From positions 1 through 24,322 of the forward strand of contig DATKGP010000001.1 in NCBI GenBank assembly GCA_035510775.1: a stretch of 24,322 nt of DNA. The letters run 5' to 3'. The notes under the pieces were generated by a model. It worked only from the letters and a program-made list of their open reading frames with translations. It did not search any database and had not been told where the DNA came from. Positions 14,576 through 21,319 of the stretch are shown here, one piece after another. Within the stretch, counting starts at the first letter, position 1. Each line of letters begins with the position of its first letter. Source of the DNA: DATKGP01 sp035510775. GTDB lineage: Bacteria; Patescibacteriota; UBA1384; 2-12-FULL-50-11. Position numbers and translations under genes: made by a program.

Positions 14576-15121
14576 TTAGCCTAACTGGAAGGGAAAACCA
14601 AGAGTCTTGAGTAGGACAACGCTCTTGGCGGGGTTAGAATGGCTGATTGCGATAGTAATCGACAGACCAAATGGGCGATCCAAAACATCATGACCGAGTT
14701 CGGCGAACGACACCTGGTCTTTAAAACCGAGCGTTAGATTACCTTGAGCGTCGAACTGACTTTCGGTTATACCTCGGAATTCCCGGATTCTCGGCAGAGT
14801 AATATTAATTAGACGATTAAGAAAATCGTACATTTTGTTGCCACGCAAAGTCACGCGCATGCCAACGTGGTCGCCAGCCCGAAGTTTAAAACCGGCAATG
14901 GCTTTTTTGGCATAGGTGTTCACGGGTTTTTGGCCGGTGATAAGCGCCAAGGTTTTGCCGATATACTCGACCATATCTTTGTCGGTCTTTGACTGACCCA
15001 AGCCGACGTTAATAGAAACCTTGGAGATTTTCGGCAAAGCTAGATGGTTTTTTATCTCCAGCTGCTCACTCAAAGCTAGCCTAGTGGAGACTGACCGTTC
15101 TTTAACGTCTATCAATGTCAT
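14576..15121 (-). CDS. rplE: Large subunit ribosomal protein uL5 (L5)
   Basis: Binds 5S rRNA and contacts P-site tRNA. Family parts: LPKISKVSINVGLGQ, ALITGQKPVNTYAKKAIAGFKLR, GMRVTLRGNKMYDFLNRLINITLPRIREFRG and the C-terminal LLKTLGFPFQ. 181 residues, normal. Its start overlaps the rplX end by four bases (ATGA). Confidence 0.97.
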   Translation of the reverse strand: MTLIDVKERSVSTRLALSEQLEIKNHLALPKISKVSINVGLGQSKTDKDMVEYIGKTLALITGQKPVNTYAKKAIAGFKLRAGDHVGMRVTLRGNKMYDFLNRLINITLPRIREFRGITESQFDAQGNLTLGFKDQVSFAELGHDVLDRPFGLSITIAISHSNPAKSVVLLKTLGFPFQLG

Positions 15122-15462
15122 TTGGCCTCACCTTTAGTAATTACTTCGTTTGACAGTTTACCGAATCGAACTTTTTCTTCGCCCTGAACGCGGTAGCCGA
15201 CTCGGGTAGGTTTGTTTTTCTGGGGATCTAAAAGCATAACATTAGAGATATGAATCGGCACAGTCATGTCGATAATTCCGCCTTGTGGGTATTTTTGAGA
15301 TCGTTTCATGTGCTTCTTAGCCATATTAATGCCAGTAATGACAACTAGCTGCTTAGAGGGAAAAACTCGCTCAACAACACCAGTTTTGTGGCGATCTTTG
15401 CCAGTAATTACCAGAACTTTGTCGCCTTTGCGAATCTTAGCTTTGGTTGCAACCTTCGTCAT
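15118..15462 (-). CDS. rplX: Large subunit ribosomal protein uL24 (L24)
   Basis: Early 50S assembly initiator with a KOW motif: KIRKGDKVLVITGKDRHKTGVVERVFP. It then has VVITGINMAKKHMK, GGIIDMTVPIHISNVMLLDP and KPTRVGYRV. 114 residues, normal. It overlaps rplN and rplE by ATGA at both ends. Confidence 0.96.
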   Translation of the reverse strand: MTKVATKAKIRKGDKVLVITGKDRHKTGVVERVFPSKQLVVITGINMAKKHMKRSQKYPQGGIIDMTVPIHISNVMLLDPQKNKPTRVGYRVQGEEKVRFGKLSNEVITKGEAK

Positions 15463-15827
15463 AGTACTTCCTCGGCTAGCGAGATAATTTTCATGAAACC
15501 CTTATCCCTTAACTCACGAGCGACAGGCCCAAAAATTCGGGTGCCGCGCGGCGTACCGTCGGGATTAATAATAATGGCGGCGTTGTCGTCGAAGCGAATT
15601 GTCGAGCCATCGGCTCGGCGGTGCGGCTTGGTGGTTCGGGCAATGACCGCCCGAACAACTTCCCGAGCCTTAACATTAGCTCTAGGTGCGGCAGTTTTAA
15701 CTGAAGCAACCACGACATCGCCAAGATGAGCGGCATCAAATTTGCCCTGTTTAACAACTTTAATCACCCCGATAGTTTTGGCTCCGGAGTTGTCGGCGAC
15801 TTTAATATAGCTTCGTAGTTGTAGCAT
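15459..15827 (-). CDS. rplN: Large subunit ribosomal protein uL14 (L14)
   Basis: 50S protein at the subunit interface, where silencing factor RsfS binds. Starts MLQLRSYIKVADNSGAKTIGVIKV and contains RADGSTIRFDDNAAIIINPDGTPRGTRIFGPVARELRDKGFMKIISLA-EVL, which is diagnostic. 122 residues, exactly the common length. ATG overlaps the rpsQ stop (TAATG). Confidence 0.97.
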   Translation of the reverse strand: MLQLRSYIKVADNSGAKTIGVIKVVKQGKFDAAHLGDVVVASVKTAAPRANVKAREVVRAVIARTTKPHRRADGSTIRFDDNAAIIINPDGTPRGTRIFGPVARELRDKGFMKIISLAEEVL

Positions 15828-16072
15828 TAGATTTTTTCCGTAATTGTGAAGCGCTTGTGACGGCTTAGCGGTCGCGTCTCAACGATTTTAACCTTGTCGC
15901 CGGTGTGATATTGGTTGTCGGGGTTTTCGACAATAAACTTACGATTCTTCTTGAAGCGTTTGCGGATAATTCGGTCAATTTTCCAACTAACCACCTCCAC
16001 AACAGCAGAGCCCTGCATTTTATCAGAGACGACAGTACCGAGAATAGTTTTTTTGGTGTTGCTAGCTGACAT
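15827..16072 (-). CDS. rpsQ: Small subunit ribosomal protein uS17 (S17)
   Basis: OB-fold primary 16S binder. Sequence after the start: LGTVVSDKMQGSAVVEVVSWKIDRIIRKRFKKNRKFIVENP, then GDKVKIVETRPLSRHKRFTI, the family motif. I chose the ATG at 16072 (81 residues) over the codon at 16090, whose first six residues are only a read of the uL29 tail. The 11-base overlap with rpmC points to coupled translation. Confidence 0.95.
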   Translation of the reverse strand: MSASNTKKTILGTVVSDKMQGSAVVEVVSWKIDRIIRKRFKKNRKFIVENPDNQYHTGDKVKIVETRPLSRHKRFTITEKI

Positions 16073-16286
16073 TTTCACTGACCCTTTCACTGACTTTTTC
16101 GTCGAGCAAGGTCTGCAGACGAGCGATATTTTTGCGCAAAAACGTTATTTCATGGACGTTTTTGAGTTTGCCCAGCTGCCTATCTTGTTCCAGACGAGTT
16201 AATTGCTTGTGACTATCTGTAATTCTAGCAGAAATCTCCTTCGGAGTTAAGCTGCGGTGATCTTTAAGAAAATCGATACTCTTCAT
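16062..16286 (-). CDS. rpmC: Large subunit ribosomal protein uL29 (L29)
   Basis: Two-helix protein beside the tunnel exit, part of the trigger factor and SRP docking site. Residues SLTPKEISARITDSHKQLTRLEQDRQLGKLKNVHEITFLRKNIARLQTLL fit the family. The ATG at 16286, one base after the rplP stop, gives 74 residues; the frame extends six codons upstream into rplP and was not used. It ends with a short Val/Ser/Glu tail. Confidence 0.93.
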   Translation of the reverse strand: MKSIDFLKDHRSLTPKEISARITDSHKQLTRLEQDRQLGKLKNVHEITFLRKNIARLQTLLDEKVSERVSENVS

Positions 16287-16287
16287 T

Positions 16288-16695
16288 TTATTCGGCCACC
16301 ACAAATTTAGTCTTAATTGGCAGTTTGTTGGCCGCCAGTCTCATTGCCTCGGCCGCCACATCTCGCTCCACACCCGACATTTCAAAAATAATCGTGCCAG
16401 GTTTAATGACGGCCACGAAATGATCCAAAGCGCCCTTACCGCCACCCATGCCAACCTCTAACGGTTTGCCGGTGACTGGCTTGTGCGGAAAAATTCGCGT
16501 CCAGATCTTGCCGCCGCGCTTAACGTAACGGGTCATGGCTCGACGACCAGCCTCAATCTGACGGCTGGTTAACCAGGCGCGGTCAAGCGATTTTAGGCCA
16601 AAGTCGCCAAAATCCACCGTAAAACCCCGAGTGGCTGGCCCGGCGTAGGAATTCTTAGAAACTTTTCGGTGTTTTAGTTTTCGAGGTAGTAACAT
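16288..16695 (-). CDS. rplP: Large subunit ribosomal protein uL16 (L16)
   Basis: Late-assembly 50S protein near the A-site tRNA elbow. Starts MLLPRKLKHRK and has ATRGFTVDFGDFGLKSLDRAWLTSRQIEAGRRAMTRYVKRGGKIWTRIFPHKPVT, MGGGKG and the end RLAANKLPIKTKFV. The ATG at 16695 overlaps the rpsC stop (TGATG); the in-frame GTG at 16698 is less likely. 135 residues, normal. Confidence 0.97.
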   Translation of the reverse strand: MLLPRKLKHRKVSKNSYAGPATRGFTVDFGDFGLKSLDRAWLTSRQIEAGRRAMTRYVKRGGKIWTRIFPHKPVTGKPLEVGMGGGKGALDHFVAVIKPGTIIFEMSGVERDVAAEAMRLAANKLPIKTKFVVAE

Positions 16696-17348
16696 CACTC
16701 CTCTTCCTTATCGTTGGCTAAACCGCGGTTAACCCAAACTTTTACGCCAATGACACCGTAGGTAGTTTGGGCGTGATAAACCGAGTAATCGATGTCGTAT
16801 TCAAAACGTGACAGAGGAATCGAGCCGCTCTGGAATTTCTCGTTGCGGGCAATATCGGCGCCGTTAAGCCGGCCGGAGACTAAAATCTTAACGCCCTGGG
16901 CTTGTTTCATCGACATCGTCTTCTCGACGGCTTGTTTGCAAGCGCGTCGGTAAGGAATGCGGCGTTCGATCTGATTACCGATGTTTTGAGCCACCAGTAC
17001 GGCTGAAAGCTCCGGCGAGCGATCCTCGACAATCTCCAAACGGACAACCGGCAAATTGTCTGGGTAGAAGCGTTTCTGAATCTCTTCCTTAAGAACGTTG
17101 ATTCCCTGGCCACCGCGACCAATTACTAAACCAGGCTTGCTGGTGACAACTCGAACCATCAGACGGTCTTTGGAGCGAATAATTTCCACCAAACGAACAC
17201 CGGCGTTATTCAGCTTTTCTTTAACAAAATCGCGGATTTTGAAATCGGCTACCAAGTATTTTTTGTAGTCACCTTTAGCAAACCACTTACTCTGCCAATT
17301 ACCTGTCAACGGAAGTCGGTTGCTAATTGGATTGGTTTTCTGTCCCAT
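16695..17348 (-). CDS. rpsC: Small subunit ribosomal protein uS3 (S3)
   Basis: 30S head protein at the mRNA entry tunnel. Starts MGQKTNPISNRLP and has the KH domain with VIGRGGQGINVLKEEI, then the C-terminal domain with RRIPYRRACKQAVEKTMSMKQAQGVKILVSGRLNGADIARNE and TTYGVIGVKVWVNRG. At 217 residues it lacks the long tail of some homologues. It starts one base after the rplV stop. Confidence 0.97.
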   Translation of the reverse strand: MGQKTNPISNRLPLTGNWQSKWFAKGDYKKYLVADFKIRDFVKEKLNNAGVRLVEIIRSKDRLMVRVVTSKPGLVIGRGGQGINVLKEEIQKRFYPDNLPVVRLEIVEDRSPELSAVLVAQNIGNQIERRIPYRRACKQAVEKTMSMKQAQGVKILVSGRLNGADIARNEKFQSGSIPLSRFEYDIDYSVYHAQTTYGVIGVKVWVNRGLANDKEEE

Positions 17349-17349
17349 G

Positions 17350-17766
17350 TTATTTACCCTCTCCGGTTGGCGTTGGAGCTTTTTCGATTTTTGATTTTTT
17401 ACTTAAACTTTTACCTTTTACCTTTTCACTTTTCACTTGCTCTTCGATTGTTAGCAGAATATGGGCCAGATGCTTTTGGTATTTATTTGATCGGCCGCGA
17501 GCATTTGGTCGCATTCGCTTGATTTTTGGCCCTTCGGAAACATTAACGCTCTTGATAATCATTTCAGCCGGGCTGAACTCTTTCTGCTCGGCGGCGGCCT
17601 TGGCCATGCGCAGAGCCTTATTCATAAAATAAGCCGAGTCAGGCAACATCAACGAAGTCTGGTCAATGGCTTTTTCGAGGTTTTTTCCTACAAAAATTCT
17701 GGCAACCGGACGAATCTTGCGGGCACCATGGCGAAGATATTTAAGATGGATGGTGACGGTATTCAT
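17350..17766 (-). CDS. rplV: Large subunit ribosomal protein uL22 (L22) with repeat-coded tail
   Basis: Its beta hairpin lines the peptide exit tunnel. The core (1-112) is normal: LKYLRHGARKIRPVARIFVGKNLEKAI, NKALRMAKAAAEQKEFSPAEMIIKSVNVSEGPKIKRMRPNARGRSNKYQKHLAHI-L-I. After TIEEQ a low-complexity tail of some 25 residues (VKSEKVKGKSLSKKSKIEK and so on) is encoded by heptamer repeats (17408-17435). Length 138 against about 110-115. Overlaps rpsS by ATGA. Confidence 0.96.
   Translation of the reverse strand: MNTVTIHLKYLRHGARKIRPVARIFVGKNLEKAIDQTSLMLPDSAYFMNKALRMAKAAAEQKEFSPAEMIIKSVNVSEGPKIKRMRPNARGRSNKYQKHLAHILLTIEEQVKSEKVKGKSLSKKSKIEKAPTPTGEGK
17408..17435. repeat. Four tandem heptamers inside the rplV coding tail
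   Basis: Plus-strand units CTTTTAC, CTTTTAC, CTTTTCA, CTTTTCA without gaps. On the coding strand they read GTGAAAA-type units and encode the Lys/Val-rich end of uL22. Related in unit length and style to the heptamers at 8529-8549. Confidence 0.75.
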
Positions 17767-18065
17767 TTTTTAGCCCCGTTAGTACTGGCACCGGCCTGTT
17801 CTTTGGCCATCTTGCCGCCGTGACCCTTGAATTTTCGGGTAGGAGAAAATTCGCCGAGTTTGTGGCCAACCATCTCTTCGACAATTAAAACCGGCAGGTG
17901 AGTCTTGCCGTTATGGATGCCTAAAGTATAACCGACCATCTCCGGGAAAATTGTCGAGCTACGCGACCAGGTTTTCACGACCGTGCGGCTGCCGGCTGGC
18001 AGGTCTTTGATTTTCTTCAGTAACTTGGGATCGATAAACGGACCTTTTTTAAGTGAGCGGCTCAT
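17763..18065 (-). CDS. rpsS: Small subunit ribosomal protein uS19 (S19)
   Basis: 30S head protein near the A-site finger. Starts MSRSLKKGPFIDPKLLKKI and contains KTWSRSSTIFPEMVGYTLGIHNGK-H-PV-IVEEMVGHKLGEFSPTRKFKGHGGK, the full family pattern. 100 residues, slightly longer at the end than the usual 92. ATGA overlaps with rplB and rplV on either side. Confidence 0.97.
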   Translation of the reverse strand: MSRSLKKGPFIDPKLLKKIKDLPAGSRTVVKTWSRSSTIFPEMVGYTLGIHNGKTHLPVLIVEEMVGHKLGEFSPTRKFKGHGGKMAKEQAGASTNGAKK

Positions 18066-18898
18066 CTTTTTTTCCTTTTAGTGACAACGAACTTATCGGT
18101 GCGCTTGTTGCGCCGGGTGATTTTACCCAAAGCTGGCTTGCCCCACGGGGTTTTCGGATATTTCAAACCGATTGGGTTATTACCCTCTCCCCCACCGTGC
18201 GGGTGCGAATTCGGGTTCATCGCCTTACCACGAACTGACGGACGAATTCCCATATGGCGAACTCGACCGGCTTTGGCGATACGAATTCGGTTGTGTGTCG
18301 GGTTAGAAACCCGACCGATCGACGCCATACATTCTAACAGAATTTTCCGGATCTCTGAAGACGGCATCTTAATGTAGGCATATTTGCCTTCCTTAGCGGT
18401 TATCGTGGCACCGGAACCGGCCGAGCGAACCACCGCTCCGCCTTTACCCGGTTGAAGTTCGATATTATGAATGTCGTAGCCAACTGGAATGTCTTTTAGT
18501 TTCAAGCGCGAACCGACGGTATATTTTTTGGCCACGCCAGAATAGACCTTATCGTCGGCCTTCAAACCGTCTGGGGCGATGATATAGGATTTGGTGACTT
18601 TGTCGCCGTGAGTTGTTTCGATTAAAGCGATGAAGCTGGAGCGATTCGGATCGTATTCAATAGCTTTAACGACTGCCTCTCCCTCAAAAGGCAAAAACTT
18701 GAAGTCAATGATTCGGTATAGCTGTTTGGCTCCGCCGCCTTGATGACGGACGGAAATGTGGCCGAGATTATCGCGACCGGCTTTTTTGTTGTTAACGGAT
18801 GTCAGTGATTTCTCCGGCCGCTTTTTGGTAAGAGTACCAAAGTCGCCGTAGCTCATTTTGCGCACCGCGTTGTTGTTTGGCTTCATAAGTCGCGGCAT
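18062..18898 (-). CDS. rplB: Large subunit ribosomal protein uL2 (L2)
   Basis: Essential for subunit joining and peptidyl-transferase centre assembly. Two RNA-binding folds, with GRDNLGHISVRHQGGGAKQLYRIIDF, IEYDPNRSSFIALI, GSGATITAKEGKYAYIKMPS and the conserved SHPHGGGEG loop with its functional His. 278 residues, normal. Overlaps rplW stop by TAATG. Confidence 0.97.
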   Translation of the reverse strand: MPRLMKPNNNAVRKMSYGDFGTLTKKRPEKSLTSVNNKKAGRDNLGHISVRHQGGGAKQLYRIIDFKFLPFEGEAVVKAIEYDPNRSSFIALIETTHGDKVTKSYIIAPDGLKADDKVYSGVAKKYTVGSRLKLKDIPVGYDIHNIELQPGKGGAVVRSAGSGATITAKEGKYAYIKMPSSEIRKILLECMASIGRVSNPTHNRIRIAKAGRVRHMGIRPSVRGKAMNPNSHPHGGGEGNNPIGLKYPKTPWGKPALGKITRRNKRTDKFVVTKRKKR

Positions 18899-19248
18899 TA
18901 GGCTTTCTCCTCAACTTTTTTGGCTTCGTCGGAGGCTTTCTTGGCTTCTTCGGCCTGTTTTTTTTCGGCTTCTTTCAAGACTTCAAAACCTGGAATCTGT
19001 TGTTTTGGCGGCAGCTGAACATAAGCCTTGCGGCGGATTGACCGTTCGCCGGCATGACGCTTAAAGTTAACTTTTTTGGCCGGCAGATTAACGATTCTGA
19101 CGTCTGTCGGAGTAACATCGTAAAGCGCCTTCAACTCGGCGGCGACGGTTTTCTTGTTGGCTGCGGCGGTAATGCTAAAAACGTAAACCCGGTCGTTGAC
19201 GATTTGGGCGGTTTTTTCACTTAAAACTGGGCGAATGATGGATTTCAT
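18898..19248 (-). CDS. rplW: Large subunit ribosomal protein uL23 (L23) with charged tail
   Basis: Tunnel-exit protein that docks trigger factor and SRP. The core is normal: IIRPVLSEKTAQIVNDRVYVFSI, ANKKTVAAELKALYDVTPTDVRIVNLPAKKVNF and RRKAYVQLPPKQQIPGF. After about residue 90 comes a 25-residue Lys/Glu/Ala tail (KEAEKKQAEEAKKASDEAKK) likely to be helical; 116 residues against about 95. Overlaps rplD by ATGA. Confidence 0.95.
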   Translation of the reverse strand: MKSIIRPVLSEKTAQIVNDRVYVFSITAAANKKTVAAELKALYDVTPTDVRIVNLPAKKVNFKRHAGERSIRRKAYVQLPPKQQIPGFEVLKEAEKKQAEEAKKASDEAKKVEEKA

Positions 19249-19856
19249 TTTGCTTCTTTCACGGTAGCTTTTTTCGCCTTTGAGGTTTTAGGCTTGGCCT
19301 CTGATTTAATTAGGCCGCGGGTAATAGCAGAGGCCTTGTCGATAAGAATTTCGCCAGTGTTGACGGCATCAAGAATCGACAGGTCTTGATTCAAAACGAC
19401 CTTGACGCCTGGCAAATTGCGGCTGGCTAAAACTAATTCAGGTTGGATTTTTTCGGTCACCAAAATTACTTTATTGGCGCTGATATTATGCTTAGCCAGC
19501 AGGTCGATGATAAGTTTAGTTTTTGGCTGGGCTAGTTCGAGCTTGTCAGCAATAATAATTTTTTTGTCATCGTTGAGCGACTCCAGCACCTGCTCAAGAG
19601 CTCGGCGAGCCATCTTCTTCGGCAGTTGCTGTTTATAAGTGCGGTTTTTATTTGGTCCAAAGACAATACCGCCACCAACCCAAATTGGTGAACGGCGTGT
19701 ACCGGCGCGAGCCGAGCCAGTGCCTTTTTGCTTGAAAGGTTTTTTACCGCCACCGCGAACTTCACCGCGGGTTTTGGTGCTGGAAGTTGCGGCTCGGCGA
19801 TTAGCCTCTTTGGCCAAAACGGCCTGTTTGATGAGGGGTATATTTAGTTTAGACAT
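19245..19856 (-). CDS. rplD: Large subunit ribosomal protein uL4 (L4)
   Basis: Its extended loop forms part of the exit-tunnel constriction. Visible: RRAATSSTKTRGEVRGGGKKPFKQKGTGSARAGTRRSPIWVGGGIVFGP, the loop signature, then the globular part with ILVTEK and NLPGVKVV. I use ATG at 19856 (203 residues); the open frame reaches 19901, but that part lies in rplC. The start shares ATGTCTAA with the rplC end. A Lys/Ala-rich tail closes the protein. Confidence 0.96.
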   Translation of the reverse strand: MSKLNIPLIKQAVLAKEANRRAATSSTKTRGEVRGGGKKPFKQKGTGSARAGTRRSPIWVGGGIVFGPNKNRTYKQQLPKKMARRALEQVLESLNDDKKIIIADKLELAQPKTKLIIDLLAKHNISANKVILVTEKIQPELVLASRNLPGVKVVLNQDLSILDAVNTGEILIDKASAITRGLIKSEAKPKTSKAKKATVKEAK

Positions 19857-20421
19857 GAGTTTGAACAACGACTTTGCCTTTAGCAGGGCCAGGAACAGCA
19901 CCGGTCACAACGAGCAGGTTTTTGTCCTTATTAATAGAAATGATTTTGTTGCCATAAACGGTCAGGTTTGCTCCGCCCATCCGACCGGCCATTTTTTGGC
20001 CCTTAGGAACACGCTGTGGCTGTTGAGCACCAATCGAGCCAGGCGCTCGATGTTGGTTAGAACCATGCGTTTTCGGGCCGCCATGAAAGCCATGACGTTT
20101 CATACCACCAGCAAAACCTTTGCCTTTGGTAACGCCGGAGACAGAAACGTCTTCGCCAACCTCAAACTGTTCGACTGACAAAGTCTTTTCTTCGGTCGGG
20201 TCAGTCTTTTTCAGCCAAATCCCCTTCTTAGAACCAAGAGCCTCAGCGGTTTTCCGTTGAGGTTTATTGGTTTTACCGCTTATGCCAAGACCGACGAGGG
20301 TGGTATCGTTCTGGCGGATAATCAGGTTTGGCTCGGCTTTAATGACAGTGGCGCCAACAAGTTTGCCAGAATCATTCCAAAGCTGGGTCATACCAACTTT
20401 ATGGCCTAAAAGTATCTTCAT
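19849..20421 (-). CDS. rplC: Large subunit ribosomal protein uL3 (L3)
   Basis: 50S assembly initiator next to the peptidyl-transferase centre. Starts MKILLGHKVGMTQLW and contains GVTKGKGFAGGMKRHGFHGGPKTHGSNQHRAPGSIGA and KGQKMAGRMGG, the conserved central loop. ATG at 20421 matches the family start (190 residues); a TTG at 20442 would add seven residues. Neither has a clear Shine-Dalgarno. It is the first gene after the promoter at 20504-20532, so it opens the long ribosomal transcript. Confidence 0.95.
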   Translation of the reverse strand: MKILLGHKVGMTQLWNDSGKLVGATVIKAEPNLIIRQNDTTLVGLGISGKTNKPQRKTAEALGSKKGIWLKKTDPTEEKTLSVEQFEVGEDVSVSGVTKGKGFAGGMKRHGFHGGPKTHGSNQHRAPGSIGAQQPQRVPKGQKMAGRMGGANLTVYGNKIISINKDKNLLVVTGAVPGPAKGKVVVQTHV

Positions 20422-20503
20422 TGACTTAAAAATGTCACTCAACTCTGCGTTACAGGTTGAATATGCTTAATTATTCTACCACGAGAATATGAGCTCTGCG
20501 ATT

Positions 20504-20532
20504 ATTGTCCCTTATTTTAGGGTTAAAGTCAA
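20504..20532 (-). promoter_or_regulatory. rplC: Promoter of the rplC ribosomal operon
   Basis: Minus-strand -35 TTGACT (20527-20532), exactly 17 bases, -10 GACAAT (20504-20509). It lies directly after the terminator of the inserted gene and about 75 bases before the probable rplC start. An additional TAGAAT at 20473-20478 has no obvious -35 partner. Confidence 0.65.
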
Positions 20533-20550
20533 GAAATCTGTTAAAGGGAA

Positions 20551-20573
20551 AGCCCGGGGTATGATTCCGGGCT
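20551..20573 (-). terminator. Terminator of the inserted gene
   Basis: AGCCCGG and CCGGGCT around a 9-base loop; in the minus-strand transcript the stem begins inside the stop codon and is followed by an interrupted U-run (TTTCCCTTT). It separates the upstream gene from the rplC promoter. Confidence 0.65.
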
Positions 20574-21078
20574 AGGAGTTAACGATGAACGACTTGTGCT
20601 CACCAGCACCGAGGCGATACAATTCGCTATAAAGCTCACGCACTCGCTGTGAAAACGGTACCTCTTGGAGTCGATGACGTTCGCTTTCGCGAGCCTCCAT
20701 AACCGCCTGATCCCATGTCGGACAGAACAGGCCATCGGCGCTAAAAACGAGTCGCGAAACCTCCCAAACCGAAGGCTTCTGGCCGACGATTAAGCCAAGC
20801 AGATCTGGTGGCTGGCGATCGGTGATCATGATTGAGGCCGCCGGAACAATGTGATCCTCAAACCCAGGCACTCGGAAGACGTATCGGTGGTTCAGCCACA
20901 TTTGCACGATAGTCGTGCTAACCACCATATCTTCGTGTCCAAAAGACTCCCTTTCCGTGGCAGTGGTCGTCCAGCCGATCAGCGCCGATAGGGACGCCAC
21001 TCCTTCTTGTGGTAGCGGACGCGGAAAACACTCCTGGAAGGTCGCCTCAATCAACGTAAGCGGATTTGCTGCTCTCAT
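20572..21078 (-). CDS. Unrecognised 168-residue protein between rpsJ and rplC
   Basis: I do not recognise this protein. It is soluble-looking, mixed alpha/beta, with Trp/Cys residues (WTTT, QMWLNHRYVFRVPGFEDHIVP, FCPTWDQAVMEAR) and no membrane segment or nucleotide-binding motif. The last third is charged and helical (AVMEARESERHRLQEVPFSQRVRELYSELYRL). ATG at 21078 has GGAGG at a 5-base spacing; the in-frame TTG at 21090 overlaps that site and is rejected. It has an excellent ribosome-binding site and its own terminator, so it looks like a real, separately expressed gene, possibly acquired. Confidence 0.7.
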   Translation of the reverse strand: MRAANPLTLIEATFQECFPRPLPQEGVASLSALIGWTTTATERESFGHEDMVVSTTIVQMWLNHRYVFRVPGFEDHIVPAASIMITDRQPPDLLGLIVGQKPSVWEVSRLVFSADGLFCPTWDQAVMEARESERHRLQEVPFSQRVRELYSELYRLGAGEHKSFIVNS

Positions 21079-21164
21079 GCATGCCTCCAAAATTAATGAA
21101 CAATGCTGAACTCAAGGTAGCAGTCATTTGGGTGTTTGCAAAGATTTCGGCACGCCTGCCCTTG

Positions 21165-21173
21165 TGATATAAT
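21165..21173 (+). promoter_or_regulatory. Extended -10 promoter, plus strand
   Basis: TG-A-TATAAT: a perfect -10 at 21168-21173 with the TGn extension. No good -35 exists at 16-18 bases, as is usual for extended -10 promoters. Predicted start near 21180, facing the hairpin at 21223-21246. Confidence 0.5.
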
Positions 21174-21199
21174 TGTCATTGGTTGTTTTGGCTTTGCAA
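21172..21199 (-). promoter_or_regulatory. Possible promoter for the inserted gene
   Basis: Minus-strand -35 TTGCAA (21194-21199), 16 bases, -10 GACAAT (21172-21177). The -10 hexamer is the same as that of the rplC promoter. It overlaps the plus-strand -10 by two bases and would leave a leader of about 85 bases. Confidence 0.3.
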
Positions 21200-21254
21200 C
21201 CATGACCACCTCGGTACACGTCAACCCCCGCTCATCCGCGGGGGTTCATTTCTT
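21180..21254 (+). ncRNA. Candidate small RNA
   Basis: About 75 bases between an extended -10 promoter and a strong GC hairpin followed by CATTTCTT. The predicted transcript starts with a small stem (GGTTG 21181-21185 with CAACC 21197-21201), has an unpaired centre (ATGACCACCTCGGTACACG) and ends with the 9-bp terminator stem. No Shine-Dalgarno-led reading frame lies in it. I do not recognise an RNA family. Confidence 0.4.
21223..21246 (+). terminator. GC-rich terminator of the candidate small RNA
   Basis: AACCCCCGC, loop TCATCC, GCGGGGGTT: a perfect 9-bp stem followed on the plus strand by CATTTCTT. The minus-strand side has no U-run (GACGTGT), so it favours plus-strand termination. Confidence 0.6.
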
Positions 21255-21263
21255 CCTTGCAAC

Positions 21264-21302
21264 AAAAAGCCCCTCCGTGCTTTTGGCTTGGAAGGACTTT
21301 TT
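21264..21302. terminator. Terminator after rpsJ
   Basis: Arms AAAAAGCCCCTCC (21264-21276) and GGAAGGACTTTTT (21290-21302) make a 13-bp stem with two or three G-U pairs, A-run on one side and T-run on the other. In the minus direction it lies 18 bases after the rpsJ stop and ends the tuf-rpsJ transcript; it could also stop plus-strand transcription. Confidence 0.8.
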
Positions 21303-21319
21303 GCTTTAAGTTCTTTTTC

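Noticed and set aside
17408..17435. CRISPR-like array
   Set aside because: The units are adjacent 7-mers without spacers; no repeat-spacer structure occurs anywhere in the window.
21180..21254. tRNA or tmRNA gene
   Set aside because: No cloverleaf, no T-loop GTTCRA element in place and no CCA or acceptor pairing.
21202..21309. A 35-codon plus-strand ORF starting MTTSVHVNPRSSAG
   Set aside because: It runs through both terminator stems and has no Shine-Dalgarno; its residues simply decode the hairpins.
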